Source of the DNA: Umbelopsis ramanniana AG
Taxonomy: Eukaryota; Mucoromycota; Umbelopsidomycetes; Umbelopsidales; Umbelopsidaceae
Direction of reading: 5' to 3'
Assembly: GCF_025399195.1 (NCBI RefSeq)
Contig: NW_026252088.1
Location: 310,001-374,000 of the forward strand
Length of the DNA stretch: 64,000 nt
Made by a program: the position numbers and the translations under genes. Positions 34,762 to 47,435 of the stretch are shown here, one piece after another. Positions within the stretch are counted from its first letter, which is position 1. Every line of letters starts with the position of its first letter. The notes beneath the pieces are model-generated. The model saw nothing but the letters and a program-made list of their open reading frames with translations, did no database searches and was not told the origin of the DNA.

Positions 34762-35624
34762 TGTATCGATGATGAGTTATCGATAACAACGCTTGTAAAG
34801 AAAGTTCAGTACGCAGAGCAAAGAAAAAGCGAAAAGGCAAATTTCCTGAGTTTGGTGAAATTTGGGCTGTCGCAATCAATCAACGTCCACCAGTTCTTTT
34901 GCCTCGTGACTTTCGAATGAATCATCAATTTTCCAAATGCCGAAATTCAATGACAAAAATTAGTTTCTCGGAATCTCGATTGTTATGATCAGCAGCTAGT
35001 GTCTAATAGGCCAACTGTAATGCCTTGAGTTTTGACATTCAGGCCCTCAAATAATATGATTAATTTTTCTAACAAGGCGTATGCTCCACCAGACTATAGA
35101 TAAACAAAGAAGCCGTCTAAAGCCTAGATGCCGACGTAGATGGGACTCGAAAGCAGTGCTTTGATTCGTGTACCTTTTCATATGTCTTACTTAGGAGCCA
35201 ACACGCTGCTTTACGTAAAAGTAGTATTTTCTCCATCATAAGGTCAAACGGGAAGGCAAATATCTCACGTAACTTTCGCCGACAGAACGGCATGAAATGT
35301 TGCAACGAGAACGTCCAGAACATTGGTTAGTCACCCAATCCGATGGCGAAACAGCGGCGTACATGCAGCATATTTTTACTTTCGGGATATATGGCCGTTA
35401 TCAGAGTGCCACAACTCTCACAGGGACTCGGTGTTAGTACATTGTCAAGCTTTAACGATGACAGGTATAATGATAATAACCCGCTTCTAATTGGACGCCG
35501 AGAAAATCTGACCAATGGGCGGACTCATCTGACAAATAGTCGAGAGTCTTGATTTTGATTTCCCACACCACCTGTTCATATTTAAGGTCAACTTTCTAGA
35601 CTTCTTGATACTCACGCGAGCCTT
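34762..35624. other. Divergent intergenic region kinase / GABA aminotransferase
   Basis: About 860 nt between divergent starts. A CCAAT box occurs at 35510-35514 on the plus strand. An AT-rich TATTTAA sits at 35578-35584, about 40 nt before the GABA aminotransferase ATG and possibly TATA-like. Short open frames have no domain support. Confidence 0.45.
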
Positions 35625-37279
35625 ATGCTTCACTCAGTCAGAAATCTTAAAACTCTTTCACGGCAAGGCCATCTGTTCCGAACAGCTTTGGCTTACCAGC
35701 CAGTCAGGACACTGGCTACTGCTGTTGGAAACGGAAGGGTTGGTGCTCATACAAATGAAAAATCGTTCTTCCCTGACGAGCCCGAGTCCCCATCTGTCAA
35801 AACCGCTATCCCCGGACCGGCTTCCAAAGAGATTATGAGCAGATTGAACCAATATCAGGACACGCGTTCGGTGTTCTATATCGCAGGTATGATTAGCTTA
35901 CAGCATATATTCGGTGACGCTGAGCGATACATTGAAGTTGACATCTAAGGGACTCCTGTCAGATTTCCACAAATCCAAGGGAAATTATATCGTTGATGCA
36001 GATGGAAACGTTCTCTTAGACATATTTGCGCAGATTGCATCCATTCCTATTGGATACAATTCGCCTGCTTTCTTGTCATTGGCCTCCTCTCCCGTCTTTC
36101 AATCCGCACTTGCCAACAGACCTGCCTTAGGTGTTAACCCTACCAAAGACTGGGTAGATACCGTGGAGTCGGCTTTCATGAGTGTAGCTCCTAAGGGTAT
36201 GCCCAATGTTTTTACAGCTATGTGTGGTAGCTGTGCAAACGAAAATGCTTTCAAAACAGCTTTCATATACAAGGCTGCCAAAAACCGCGGCGAGCAGGAC
36301 TTTAGCTTAGAGGAACTTCAAAGTTGTATGAAGAACCAAGCACCAGGTTCTCCTGATATGTCCATTCTCAGTTTCACTCAAGCGTTCCATGGTCGTCTGT
36401 TTGGATCGTTGACTGCTACCGCAAGCAAGGCTATTCACAAAGTTGACATCCCGGCTTTCGATTGGCCAAAAGCAACATTCCCTCTGCGAAAGTACCCATT
36501 GGAGGATAACGTTGAATACAACCAGAAGGTGGAGAAGGAGTCTCTTGCTGAAGTTGAGAAATTGGTCAAATCGTGGAAGAGCCCCGTAGCCGCCGTTGTA
36601 GTCGAGCCTGTGCAATCGGAAGGAGGTGATAACCACGGTACGTAATTTAGCAGGCTAAGTGTATTAATGCATGCATTGACTTATGCGATATATAGCATCC
36701 CCCGAGTACTTCCGTGGTCTTCAAAAGATTTGCCAGGACAATGACGTACTTTTTATCGTCGATGAGGTCCAAACCGGTGTGGGTGCCACTGGTACCTTCT
36801 GGGCTCATGAAGCATGGAACTTGCCATCTCCTCCAGATCTTGTCACTTTCTCCAAGAAGTTCCAAGCAGCTGGTTTCTATAGCCACGCCAAGTTCAGACC
36901 TGCTCAGCCTTACAGACTTTACAACACTTGGATGGGTGACCCGGTCAGAGCCATGCAGGCCGCAGCAATTGTACGTGAAGTGCAAGATAAGAACCTGTTG
37001 GAAAATGTCAACAGAGTTGGTGAATATCTTCAAAAGGAATTGAAAGATATCAGCCGCAAGCATGGAAAACTCGAGAACGTTCGTGGTCAAGGAACCTTCA
37101 TCGCTTTCGATTTACCTACGCCTCAAGAAAGAGATGCCCTTATTGGCGAGATGAGAAAGAATGGTGTGAATATCGGTGGATGCGGTGACAGAGCCATTCG
37201 CCTCAGACCTATGCTGACATTCCAAATGAAGCACGCTGATATTTTCCTTGATACTCTAGAAAAAGTTATTGCTGCCTAA
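35625..37279 (+). CDS. uga1: 4-aminobutyrate (GABA) aminotransferase
   Basis: PLP-dependent class III aminotransferase of the GABA shunt, converting GABA and 2-oxoglutarate to succinate semialdehyde and glutamate. Three exons: 35625-35886, 35963-36637 and 36696-37279, about 506 aa. The N-terminus MLHSVRNLKTLSRQGHLFR is basic with no acidic residue, which fits a mitochondrial targeting peptide as in animal GABA-T; yeast Uga1 is cytosolic. Conserved blocks include SKGNYIVDADGNVLLD, AQIASIPIGYNSPAF, GSCANENAFKTAFI, FTQAFHGRLFGSLTAT, VEPVQSEGGDNHASPEYF, FIVDEVQTGVGATGTFWAHE and TFSKKFQAAGFY, where the lysine pair holds the PLP lysine. The C-terminus GTFIAFDLP and IRLRPML is normal. The gene looks complete and functional. 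Confidence 0.95.
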
Positions 37280-37492
37280 GTGCATAGTTTTAGCAAAAAG
37301 AAAAAAACATAATTAAAACGTTTATGTCCTGTTTGATATACCTCATCCACAAGAGTGCCTGACACGTTGTCACTCATTCATTGCCCTGAAATTTTTCCTC
37401 AATGTGCCACAAAAAATATAAAAAAGATCAAATTGCAGCTCAGGTGGACCTTGCTCATTCCTTCTCAGAAATCTTCAGCCAAGCTTGTCGCT

Positions 37493-40400
37493 ATGAGCGA
37501 AAAGCAAAAGGAAGAGTTCATTAAGCCGAAGATAACTTCGGCTCACGACTACAGAGCATATTTCCGTCAAGCCTTAGATGCCAGCAAACGCCAACCATTT
37601 ACCGATTTCCAAATTGCAGCTTTCGTTACTGTTATAGCTGGCATAGTCCGTTTGTATAAGATCTGGGAACCAACGTCCGTTGTGTAAGTAAATCTCTCGA
37701 GATTTAACCGATTGACAGCTGTTTAGCTCGCTTATACGAAAATGTTAGGTTTGATGAAGTTCACTTTGGTAAATTTGCCGGCAAATACATCAATCACACA
37801 TACTTCTTTGACGTCCATCCTCCGGTAAATCCTTTTGCCTAAATATCGCGCATATTTTTGATCCAGTGTCTCTAACATTAACCTAGCTTGCAAAATTATT
37901 GATTGCTGGGGTCGGTAGTGTGGCAGGATATGATGGTTTATTTGATTTCAACAATATTGGAGAGTAAGCCAAAATTCAGTTATGCATGAATCGTCAAAAA
38001 TGGATTTCCTAAAGTAAATGCGCCTACAGTGATTATCTAGCACCAGCAGTTCCTTACGTGTCGATGAGATTATTCTGCGGCATTCTTGGTCTCCTCACAA
38101 TACCCATGAGCTATATCACCGTCAAAGCTAGTGGTCACTCAACAGCAGCTGCGCTTGTTGCCGCAACGCTTGTTTGCTTCGGTAAGATGTAATGCTAAAC
38201 TTTAGGACAAGCGAACAATTATGTCTGATTACAGGTCAATTTATAGAAAATGGTTTTGTGGCAAACAATCGATTGATCCTGCTTGATTCGCCCCTTCTCT
38301 TCTTCATCTCTTTCACGATCATGGCTTGGATGAAATTCTCTGATCCAAGACTCCAGCCATTTTCATTCCAGTGGAAAATATGGTTATTCCTTACGGGTCT
38401 CGGACTAGGATGCTCTATAAGTTCAAAGTGGGTTGGCCTCTTCACCATAGCGACCGTCGGCTGTTCGACGATCAAAGGCTTGTGGGATATTTGGGGTGAC
38501 TTATCTGTGTCGCCTTCAGGTTTCGGACGCCACTTTATCAACCGAGTCCTTTACCTCATCATAGTCCCTATTCTGATCTATATATTTGCATTTGGTGTTC
38601 ATTTCACTGCCCTTCCATTGTCTGGAGATGGTGATACACATATGTCACCGGCATTCCAGCAAACCTTGAAAGGAAACGAAGCCCCCGCAACCCGGGCAGG
38701 TTCGTACATAGAAATGGCTCTGGAGTGCAATTGATTCAGTAGCATGACTGACATTTGACAATCTATTTCTAGATGTTGCTTATAACTCGATCATATCCAT
38801 TAGACATCTGAAAACCAATGGTGGATATCTGCATTCTCATTCCTCACGATACGAAACTGGCAGTGAACGTAAGTTGAATGGTAATGCTATAGTAGATGTC
38901 AAGTTATTGACAAGTTGTATAGAGCAACAAATCACTCTTTATAGCTTTAGAGATGACAACAATTTGTGGAAAATTCGAAAAGGAGGTGAAGATCAAGTAG
39001 AGAATGCTGATGAATTGGAGTGGGTCAAAAATGGCGACATCATTCGTCTAGAGCATGTATCAACCAGCCCAATCATGCTGCATAGTCACGACCATAGACC
39101 ACCAGTTACTGAAGAAGAGTATCATAATGAAGTCAGGTTGGTGCTTTAAAGAAACGTCCCCTTATTATCTCAGCGAAGCAAATACTTTGAATACTGATCT
39201 TGATTTTTGCGAATTCAGTGGATATGGATTCAAAGACTATGAAGGAGACGCCAATGACTATTGGAGAGTGGAAATTGTAGATCACAGCTCTTCGTCGCCG
39301 GCTGCTGGTGAAAGATTACAAGCTCTAAGATCTGTATTCCGTCTCATACATATCAATGAAGGCTGCACTTTGTTTTCACACAGCGTCAAACGTAAGGCTA
39401 TCTTTATTGTCTGGATCCACAAATAATAAGTACATTTGTCGCTAACTAGGCTACATAGTGCCGAAATGGGCTTTTGACCAGCAGGAAGTAACATGCATCA
39501 AAGGCGGTACTATGCCCAAAACTCAGTGGTATATCGAGCAAAATGACCACCCTCTGCTTAATGAGACCGCCGAACTAGTATCATACGAAAACCCGGGATT
39601 CTTCAAAAAATTCTTGGAATTGAACAAGGTTATGTGGACGTCCAATGCTGGATTGGTGGATAGCCATCCGTATGATTCTCGCCCACCAAGTTGGCCGATC
39701 CTACAACGAGGTATATCAATGTGGTCGCAGGATGAGAAACAAATATATCTGCTCGGCAATCCACTCATCTACTGGGGATCAACATGGGCTATATTTTCAT
39801 ATCTCATTGTACGAGGCGTTCTCATTTTGAGGCAACAACGCGGATACTCTGACAAAATCGGGATTGCTGGTCGCTACTTTCAGGATTCTATTGGATTCTA
39901 TGTCGCCGGATGGACATTCCATTTTCTGCCATTCCTTTTGATGGGTCGCCAATTATTTTTACACCACTACATGCCAGCTTTGTACTTTGGTATCCTAGGA
40001 TTTGCCGCTGTGTTTGATCTGTTGACCAAGAACTTACGATCCACCAAGAAAATCTTAGCTACTACTGTTCTTATTGCTGTTATTGTGGGAGTCTTCATGG
40101 TATATGCTCCAATCACTTATGGAACAACTTGGACAAGAGATGACTGCTTACGCTCTAAAGTTATGGACAAATGGGACTATAGCTGTGACACGTATCTTGA
40201 TAGAAATCCATTGAAACCTATTATCACCGAAGCACCTTCTATTCATTTACAAGAAGAGAGTGCACATTTGGAAGTTGTCTCGGCTAATGACAAAGATATG
40301 AATGTCGAAACCAAATCAGAGAGCCCAATGCAGCCAACACCAAGCGCGCCTATGGACGAGCACAGTGGCGAATTTGGCGATGAAGAAGACGGCGATGACG

Positions 40401-40498
40401 AGTGGTACCGGCTGAACAGACCTGGTGATCCGGAGGAGGAGGAGGAGGAGGAGGATGAAGACGACGAAGAAGATGATGAAGATGATGAAGAGGAATAG
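37493..40498 (+). CDS. Dolichyl-phosphate-mannose protein O-mannosyltransferase (PMT1/PMT2 type) with acidic tail
   Basis: ER membrane enzyme transferring mannose from dolichol-phosphate to Ser/Thr of secretory proteins. The start MSEKQKEEFIKPKITSAHDY leads to the first exon ending 37683. The next exon, from 37749, begins FDEVHFGKFAGKYI, containing the catalytic DE motif conserved in PMTs. Membrane segments alternate with loops such as NNRLILLDSPLLFFISF. The MIR domain region has HLKTNGGYLHSH, YETGSEQQQITLYSF and GDIIRLEH. LPKWAFDQQEVTC and RPPSWPILQRGI follow, then the last membrane helices. The GGYLHSH/QQQIT pattern favours PMT1/PMT2 over PMT4. Unusually the protein continues about 95 residues past the last helix and ends in a run of Glu/Asp (40433-40495). 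About eight exons. Confidence 0.93.
40429..40495 (+). repeat. GAG/GAT-rich coding repeat (acidic PMT tail)
   Basis: Low-complexity purine-rich stretch of GAG, GAA, GAT and GAC codons within the last exon of the O-mannosyltransferase, encoding about 22 consecutive or near-consecutive acidic residues just before the stop. It could vary in length between strains. Confidence 0.9.
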
Positions 40499-40749
40499 AG
40501 TGTTAAATAGAGTCCCTCTCGCAAATTGGATGTAAAACGACTGATACACGATTCATCTTTTCAGACTAAACTACCTTGTTTATTTTTTGGATTTGGATGA
40601 TCCGTATCAGCGGAAGATGCTACCACTCTCCATTAAATTGTTCATACTCGCATTATTTCTTGTATCCTTTGTTTATTTATCACAACTTTTAGAGAATAGT
40701 TGGGTAGTTGTTATGCAATTTGTATGACCTGTTTCTTATGGTCTTCTAT

Positions 40750-43700
40750 TTAATTCTGAACATCAAGTTCAGGAGACATCCAAGTATCGAAATCCTCTGA
40801 GTTTGCAGGGTTTCCAAACATTTTCAAAGCTGATACTCTGATATGATACTTTCCAGTCGGGAGAGCTTTGACTCCTGTCACAGCCTGACTATGCACGGTA
40901 CCATTGGAAGCGACACGTAGGTTGTGGTGGAAGGACGACCGGAGAGTTCCGGTGGAATACAAAGTTGGTAACAGCTTGTTACGCGAAGTAGCTGCCTCAA
41001 ATGATTCAGCAACATTGCCACGCCACTCTAGACCGAGAATATCGTGCGAATCCATGATATCGTTTCGACCTAGGAAAGTGTCATAGCCACCAGGGATTGT
41101 TCCCAAGGTCTTTGATTTTTCAGCAGCGCTGACCACATCGATAACCACCATCGCACTAGCGGAGGAGAGCTGGAAGACAATCAAACCTGGGCTAGTGCTG
41201 CTAATGACGTTCTTGGTTGGCAGTTCCACCATTGGCAATGTCGAGTTTTGGAGAAGGACTCCCATGTCATGCAAACTGGCAGTAAGTCCAGCATACGGAA
41301 CATGCACATCGGAATTGGTTCTTTGGTCGTGGATAACAAGATAACCAGAGTAGATTGTAGGCGGGATGGAACCGGAATTGGCCGGCGGATGAATGCGTAC
41401 CAATACCTCAACTTTGCCTCCAGCTGGAACATTCACGGCCGATACTGAAAACTCTACAGAAGCTGCCGAACCTTGATCATTTGTATATTGGGGTTTGGTT
41501 AACGGGACCAATGATTTAGAGTAAGAACTGGGTCCATAAGCCTGGACGCTTGCTGCTGATAAATGTTTGAGTCTGAATTCCGTTGCGTCTTGACCGATGT
41601 TTTCAACTGTGATCTTGTACTCATTATTGGCGGCTAAATGTTTGATATCTCCAATTGCAATGCTTTGTGGTTGAACCAATACTTTAGAATTAATAGCTTG
41701 ATGAATATCAACTAATCCAGCACCTTGGCGAGCAACAGAATCAAAGTAATCCTTTTGAAATACTTTGAAAGGCTGAGCATTATTCATCATCAGAGTACGC
41801 AAGGTTAGTGCATCCAAAGCTCTACCACCCCCTCTTGCTTGTCTGATGAGAGTCATGACACCAGCAATGTGAGGACATGCCATGCTAGTTCCGCTTAGAG
41901 TAGCGTAAGATCCCATTTTGGTTGGGAAGCTGAATTTGAAGTAACAGATGACATTCATTATCAGATAGTCTAGTAGAAAATGACAAGCTTTCATATAAAC
42001 TTACGTTGAAAATATCTGGCCACCAGGAGCACTGACTTCAGGCTTTATGTCCAAGTCAGCAGAGAGTCCCCATGAACTAAAGCTACTGATAAGACCTGCA
42101 TAAAATAGTTTGTCAGCCTGAGGTAAAGGTCTTACTCGTCATCTTCCAATACATACCTGCTGTAGGCACATCGAAAGAGCGGTGTTCCTGAGGAGTCTCG
42201 ACAGTCGCTTTTTCAGAGCTGCTGAGCATTTGCAAGATAGCCAAACCGTCTTCCTTAGAAAGTCCTACCACTGGAATCTTCAGCTTTACATCATGCGCAG
42301 CCGGAGTCAAAATACCAATATCATTGTTATAGATGAGCACACCGACGGCACCAGCAGCTTGCGCGTTCAGAGCCTAAGTATGTAAGAAGTTAATACATTT
42401 GGAGACTTTCGGCTTTTGTAAAGTATGGTATAAAATTACCTTTTCATCAAAAAAGCATCCACCTCTGCTTATCAGAGCGAACTTTCCAGTCAGGTCGGTT
42501 TGAATTGCACTGCAACCATCTCCAGATTTGTTGGGTTCCGATGATGTTGCCACAATTCCCGCGGTCTTTGCGTTGATCGGGTGTCCTGTTTCTGTTACAT
42601 AAGCTGTAATTTCATCAGAAAAATGTTTCAATCTTTGATATCTGCTGTAAAATAAATCACTTACAGAATTCCTTTCCGTTGACAATGATAGCGAATTGAA
42701 GGACCTTCGCATTATCGACACTTGCAACAGACACGACATGATGTCCGACGGCCGGGGCCCCGACTTGGAATGCACCTTTATCACCAGCATTTCCAGCTGC
42801 TGCTGCAACTGCCATACCCTTATCTGCCAGGGCATTTCCTAAGACAGCAGTAGGAGAGTCAGCCCATCCTTGATCTCCAAGAGACAGGTTAATTACATCC
42901 TGGATTTATGAAGAGAAAGGTAAGTTGAAAGTCACGGCAAATTTAATTTACAGCAGCATAAAACTGGCTGCTTACCATTCCGTCGTCAAATGCCATCTCC
43001 ATAGCCTTCATAATGATATCGTCAGCAGTACTTCCAGTGCATCCAAATATACGATAAGCTCCAAATGTAACTACGTATGTCAAAAAGAGTTAAAATCTGA
43101 GATTCTTCAAAAGTAATGAATCACATTTGAAAAACATTTGTACCGTCTGGAGCCACTCCAACAAATCCACTTTCGGGATCATGAGCTCCAATAATGCCTA
43201 TATCATGTAATTGTAAATTATTCAAACTCATTTCATGCTTGCGATGGAGGTGATTAATTACATACCTGCAACGTGAGTACCGTGTCCGTTACAATTGTCC
43301 ATTGGATCGGAATCTTCTGAGAACGAGTTTGTTCCGTCGTACATATCACCAACGAAATCATGGCCATAAGCTACTCTACACGAAGAACCAAAACAACCTC
43401 CTAGTGCAGGATGCGTATAGTCAACGCCTGTAGCATTAAATAATGTTAGACATTGTACTGCTCAGCGGGTCATATATATATTCAAATTACCAGTATCAAT
43501 AACGCCAACTTTCATACCCTTGCCAGTCAATCTGATACCGAATAAAATAATGATCTTTAGTACATGAGTGCCCATTGCTGGTCATCATCCATCTACATAC
43601 CCCAATTCTTTTTGGACTCGAATAACTCCGGTCATGTTGTTTGCAGCCGTCAATGTTCCAGAGTCGCCACCATGTTGTATTTCCATTGCTGGTTTCGAGA

Positions 43701-44087
43701 TCAAGCTCTAAGATTGCAGCATAAAAAAGTCAAAGGATGGTTCGGAAGTTCTCATATGATGTTGAATTATAAACCTACCACTGGCCAAATTCTTTTAACG
43801 TCATGTAAAGTCTTCAAGTAGTTGAGCGCTTCAGATGGTTTGTCAACCTCAATGGATATAGCATTAATGTACTTGAACTCATGTCGGACAATATGATTCA
43901 AGTTTTCATTTTCTAGGCGTCGATATAAATGGTTACGGCGTCGCATGAGATGGCGCTGAGTAGGAGCGTATTTGAATTCAATCATGAAGGCGTTTCGTAG
44001 TGTTTGCTGGGAGTCTGCCTGAACATAGGCGAGACTAAATATGCACAATAAAGCACATAATAGTCCAGCATGAATCGATCTCATCAT
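40750..44087 (-). CDS. Secreted subtilisin-like serine protease (S8, PA-domain, C5a-peptidase-like)
   Basis: Extracellular endopeptidase with about 12 exons on the minus strand. [24 protein letters not shown] is a clear signal peptide, followed by an inhibitor-I9-like prodomain ([33 protein letters not shown]). The catalytic Asp lies in MKVGVIDTG, the His in [12 protein letters not shown] and the oxyanion Asn region in [10 protein letters not shown]. The Ser lies in [16 protein letters not shown]. Between His and Ser is a PA-domain insert ([23 protein letters not shown]). A Fn3-like beta region follows the catalytic domain and the protein ends ELDVQN. All triad residues are present. Such proteases serve nutrition or wall remodelling; a specific role cannot be read here. 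It is convergent with the O-mannosyltransferase gene (252 nt between stops). Confidence 0.93.
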
Positions 44088-44936
44088 TTTGGCACGGGCT
44101 GTTGTGGACAGGTGTTAAGAGGCGGTCAAGATGTCTGCTGTCCGATACACCTTTAGGATGTCCAAGTATCAATCAGGATTATTTAGCACTTCAGGCCCAG
44201 TATTTATTATTCAGGTTCCTCAATTGCTAGCTCGTAAATTAACTGTCTCACATTGAGAAAGCTGTAAACCTCCCCCTATGTTTGACCTTAGAGTTTATCA
44301 AATGGTTCTCCATGCCGATGCTGAAATTGAGATCCGAACCAATACAGCAAGCGGCAATTTACCTGTATGGCTCAGTAACTATATTTTCTCCGGCAAATTC
44401 AATACTTGATATTTACAAAGGAGATACAAGTCAAAAAATATTGACTTGATGTCATTTATCCCATCCATCCATAATTACTTTGAATTTTAGCACTGCAAGT
44501 ATACAATATTTTTCCCAAATAAAGTAATTTACATGAGTAGCATCCTGCTTGATTCTCATTCCGTGCCGTAGGAAAAAATATCATCCACCTTACTAATATT
44601 TGCCCTAGCTTTTTGATTGAAAACATCAATCGCTGGTGATTTATTTCTCCAAATTGGCATGGTTAGGTTATGCTTTGTTTTCTATTGGCATAACAAAAAA
44701 TGGTGAATATTACTTGTAAATGAAATGTGAATGTCGAAATATCTAATAAGCTTCTCTTCAACACACTTATTGACCAGAAATGTGTGTATGCACCTGTGGC
44801 GGGAAATAGCAAGTGATATCATTGAAAGATATCATGCAACTGGTGCATTCGGCCAACATGTCGGACTTGAAATCCGCCACCCACAAAAAAAAAAGACAGC
44901 AGCCCAGTTCGAGCTTGCGTGTCCATTCAGAATATC
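44088..44936. other. Divergent intergenic region subtilase / PSMD5
   Basis: About 850 nt, strongly AT-rich, between divergent starts of the subtilase (-) and PSMD5 (+). Short open frames on the plus strand near 44731-45013 run into the PSMD5 start in other frames and carry no domains. No other feature is supported. Confidence 0.5.
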
Positions 44937-47076
44937 ATGAGCGACACGGCATCCCTTGTAGAACTCAATCAGGCATTAGATCCTCGAGCAGGCGCTACGC
45001 GTCAGCAAAGTGAACTCGCACTTCAAAAATTATTGTCTACAATTGGAGGTAACTAGTGTAATGGTCTTCCGTGATATTTAAGACAAAGGAAGCTTGCTAA
45101 TAAAACTTAGAAACACTTACCTTGGAGCAATCTAATAAAACTCTCGAGAATATATCCTTGGCAAACCTTTTCTACCATGCTGATTCTGAGGAAGACGTCG
45201 GAGTCTATGCTCGAGAAGCTATTCGCAGAGTGCTCAATCCTATCCCTTACGAAAGCATAGCCACAACAGAATACAAGACATATCTTGTACAAGGTCTTTC
45301 TCACTTTTCACCTGATGTCAGAAAGCTCTCTCTCCAGCAGGTTGAGAAATGTTTGGCCAACGAGCAAGCCAGCTCTTTGATGGTAAACATGCGAAGCTTG
45401 CGTATATTCTTCTCGGTCATATTATATAACCATATTTATTAGGCAAAATCTGACATATTTGTCTTGGTTTTGACAACATTGAGCTTTCAAAGCCCAGAGG
45501 TAGCTGAAAAGGCGTCAGATATACTTTATAAGGTTCATTTTCACAACTTGATGATTAAAACAGAACATCAAGGAATATACTAATGGCTAAAGTGAATGGT
45601 AAATTAGGTGGCGTTAACTAATGATGGCCGTGGCGAATTCTTTAGCCAACAGTCCATAGCTATCTTGAAAGCAATTTCAACCATGTAAGTGTGGAAAATT
45701 AATGTACAGCTGTACTAATTGAAGTATACTAAAGCTACTCTAGTGATGAAACCATCAAATTTCGAGTATACGAGCTGATTATCAAGGTAGCCGGTTCGTC
45801 CGAGAAAGGATTTGAATTAGCGGAAAATGATATGCTATTGGACGATATTATAGCAGAGGTGAAGTCAGATGACATTTTGATCAAGATCAACGCTATAGAG
45901 ATGCTTATGGAGGTATGAAACGGGTATGAGGGTTGATTTGGGGTGTGGAAATGAAAGTTTGACCGCCACTATGCAGATGGCCGCCTCTCCGCCTGGTTAT
46001 CGATTTATGAAGAAAGCCAATCTGTTGAGCTATTTGGTGGGCTTAATGAAAAACGAAACAGGATCTGAATCCTCCGTTACAGTGTGTGCTGCTGTCAAGT
46101 TCTTTGGCAGGCTCGTGTCAGTGAAGGTATTATGAATATGCCGTATAAGCAGTTTTCGGAATCTGTGTGTACTTATGCATTTACTGGTAGGGTGTCGATC
46201 CATCTGAAATTGAAGCCGATCTCGGCATAGTCGAAATTTGGAAAAACATCCTACAAAATGCTACGGATGATACTCTGGTATGTAATCTAATGACAGTCGG
46301 CTCTTTGTCTGCTTTTATCTCAGTAACAAACACTCCTCCAACGAAGGTTGTGACCATCGCTACTATTGGCCTTGTTGGATCATCGACCAACGGTTTGATT
46401 CTACTCAATGAAAAGGGTATACTTGAAGAGGTCTGTGGGAATTTCAGACTTTCGGCAGGTCATATTAAAGTGGGATACCTTCAGAGTATCTCACAATTGC
46501 TGGCAGTACATGATTCATCAGAGAAGAGCGTCGAAGTTGAAAAGATAACAGAAAACATATTTCATAATATGGGAGGTAATGTCCTTTTACCTGCCAAATG
46601 GCATAGTATCAACAATTCTCCTTTTAATGCTTCTCGTAATATAGGGTCTGCTGGACCGATCGAACTTTTGATTAGTTTAGCTCAACAGCCTCTTGAAGAA
46701 ATGCGAGTTTCCGCTTTTGCTGTACTGGAATCGATTGCTACACACGAATGGGGTCAGCGCGAATTAACTCAGCCTAAAAAATTCTTGGATTATATCTTAA
46801 ATCGAACAACCGAGACAACGCATGCCGGAAAGGTGAAGTACCTTCGAATATCTACAATTTGGTTGATGATTAGCGATTAACAATATTCCATCCTTACTGA
46901 AATACAATGTAATGCGCCAATAGACGTGGAAATTCTCTATTGTTCGAGCGCTAACAGTAACACCTAACGCAGAAGCTAACATAGAGCCAATGGCACTTCG
47001 ACGGCTAACAGAATATGTCAAACAGGGACCATTTTACATACATAGGGAGGCAGCTGTTGCAATGGAATCGGGATAA
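44937..47076 (+). CDS. psmd5: PSMD5 (26S proteasome regulatory-particle assembly chaperone S5b)
   Basis: Assembly chaperone that binds the Rpt1-Rpt2 base module of the 19S regulator; yeast Hsm3 is the distant counterpart. Armadillo/HEAT-like helical repeats throughout. Exon 1 is 44937-45048 (MSDTASLVELNQALDPRAG) and exon 2 starts 45111 (ETLTLEQSNKTLENISLANLF). Several more short exons follow. The C-terminal part is the most telling: GSAGPIELLISLAQQPLEEMRVSAFAVL, ATHEWGQRELTQPKKFLDYILNR, WKFSIVRALT and LRRLTEYVKQGPFYI. It ends AAVAMESG. These match animal PSMD5 in order. Presence of a PSMD5-type rather than Hsm3-type sequence agrees with an early-diverging fungus. No catalytic residues are expected. 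Confidence 0.88.
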
Positions 47077-47427
47077 TATAGTTATCATTTTTTTACATAA
47101 AGAAAGAAAGAGGGAGAAAAAACCCGTTATCTGTACTGTCTATATGGTATTCAGTTTTGCTGCAAGCTGTTGTGCGCTACTGAAGTGGGAGAACAATTTT
47201 GCTGACGTCACGAATTTTTGAGTGGAAACTGGCAAGTCTCTCAGAGTCTTTAATGGGCTGCAGAGCGGCCGAAAGTGAATCTTCCTTTTTTTCGTTGCTT
47301 AGGTGCGTATCTTTTGGATAACGGATAAGAGCCTGGATGGATGATCATCAGTGGCATTGATGATGATAGATGGATCGGATGATGGATGGAATCGAGATAT
47401 TAACATACTTTTTTTTCTTTACATTAG
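47077..47427. other. Intergenic region and leader of the L9 gene
   Basis: About 350 nt. The 3' half appears to be 5' leader of the ribosomal protein L9 gene: a CTTAG/GTGCGT donor at 47303 and a strong polypyrimidine-ACATTAG acceptor ending 47427 would define a 125-nt leader intron. Repeated GATGATGATAGATGG and GATGATGGATGG motifs lie inside it (47356-47388). Confidence 0.5.
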
Positions 47428-47435
47428 CCATGAAG
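47428..47435 (+). other. 8-nt microexon carrying the L9 start codon
   Basis: The sequence CCATGAAG is flanked by a strong 3' splice site (CTTTTTTTTCTTTACATTAG) and an immediate GTATTTT donor. Joining it to the exon at 47746 gives [16 protein letters not shown], the expected L9 start. The main L9 exon itself lacks an upstream ATG in frame, so a separate start exon is required; its 5' boundary is inferred. Confidence 0.65.

Noticed and set aside
35117-35552. Frames of 62-69 codons between the kinase and GABA aminotransferase
   Set aside because: No domain and low-complexity composition; they lie in a divergent promoter region.
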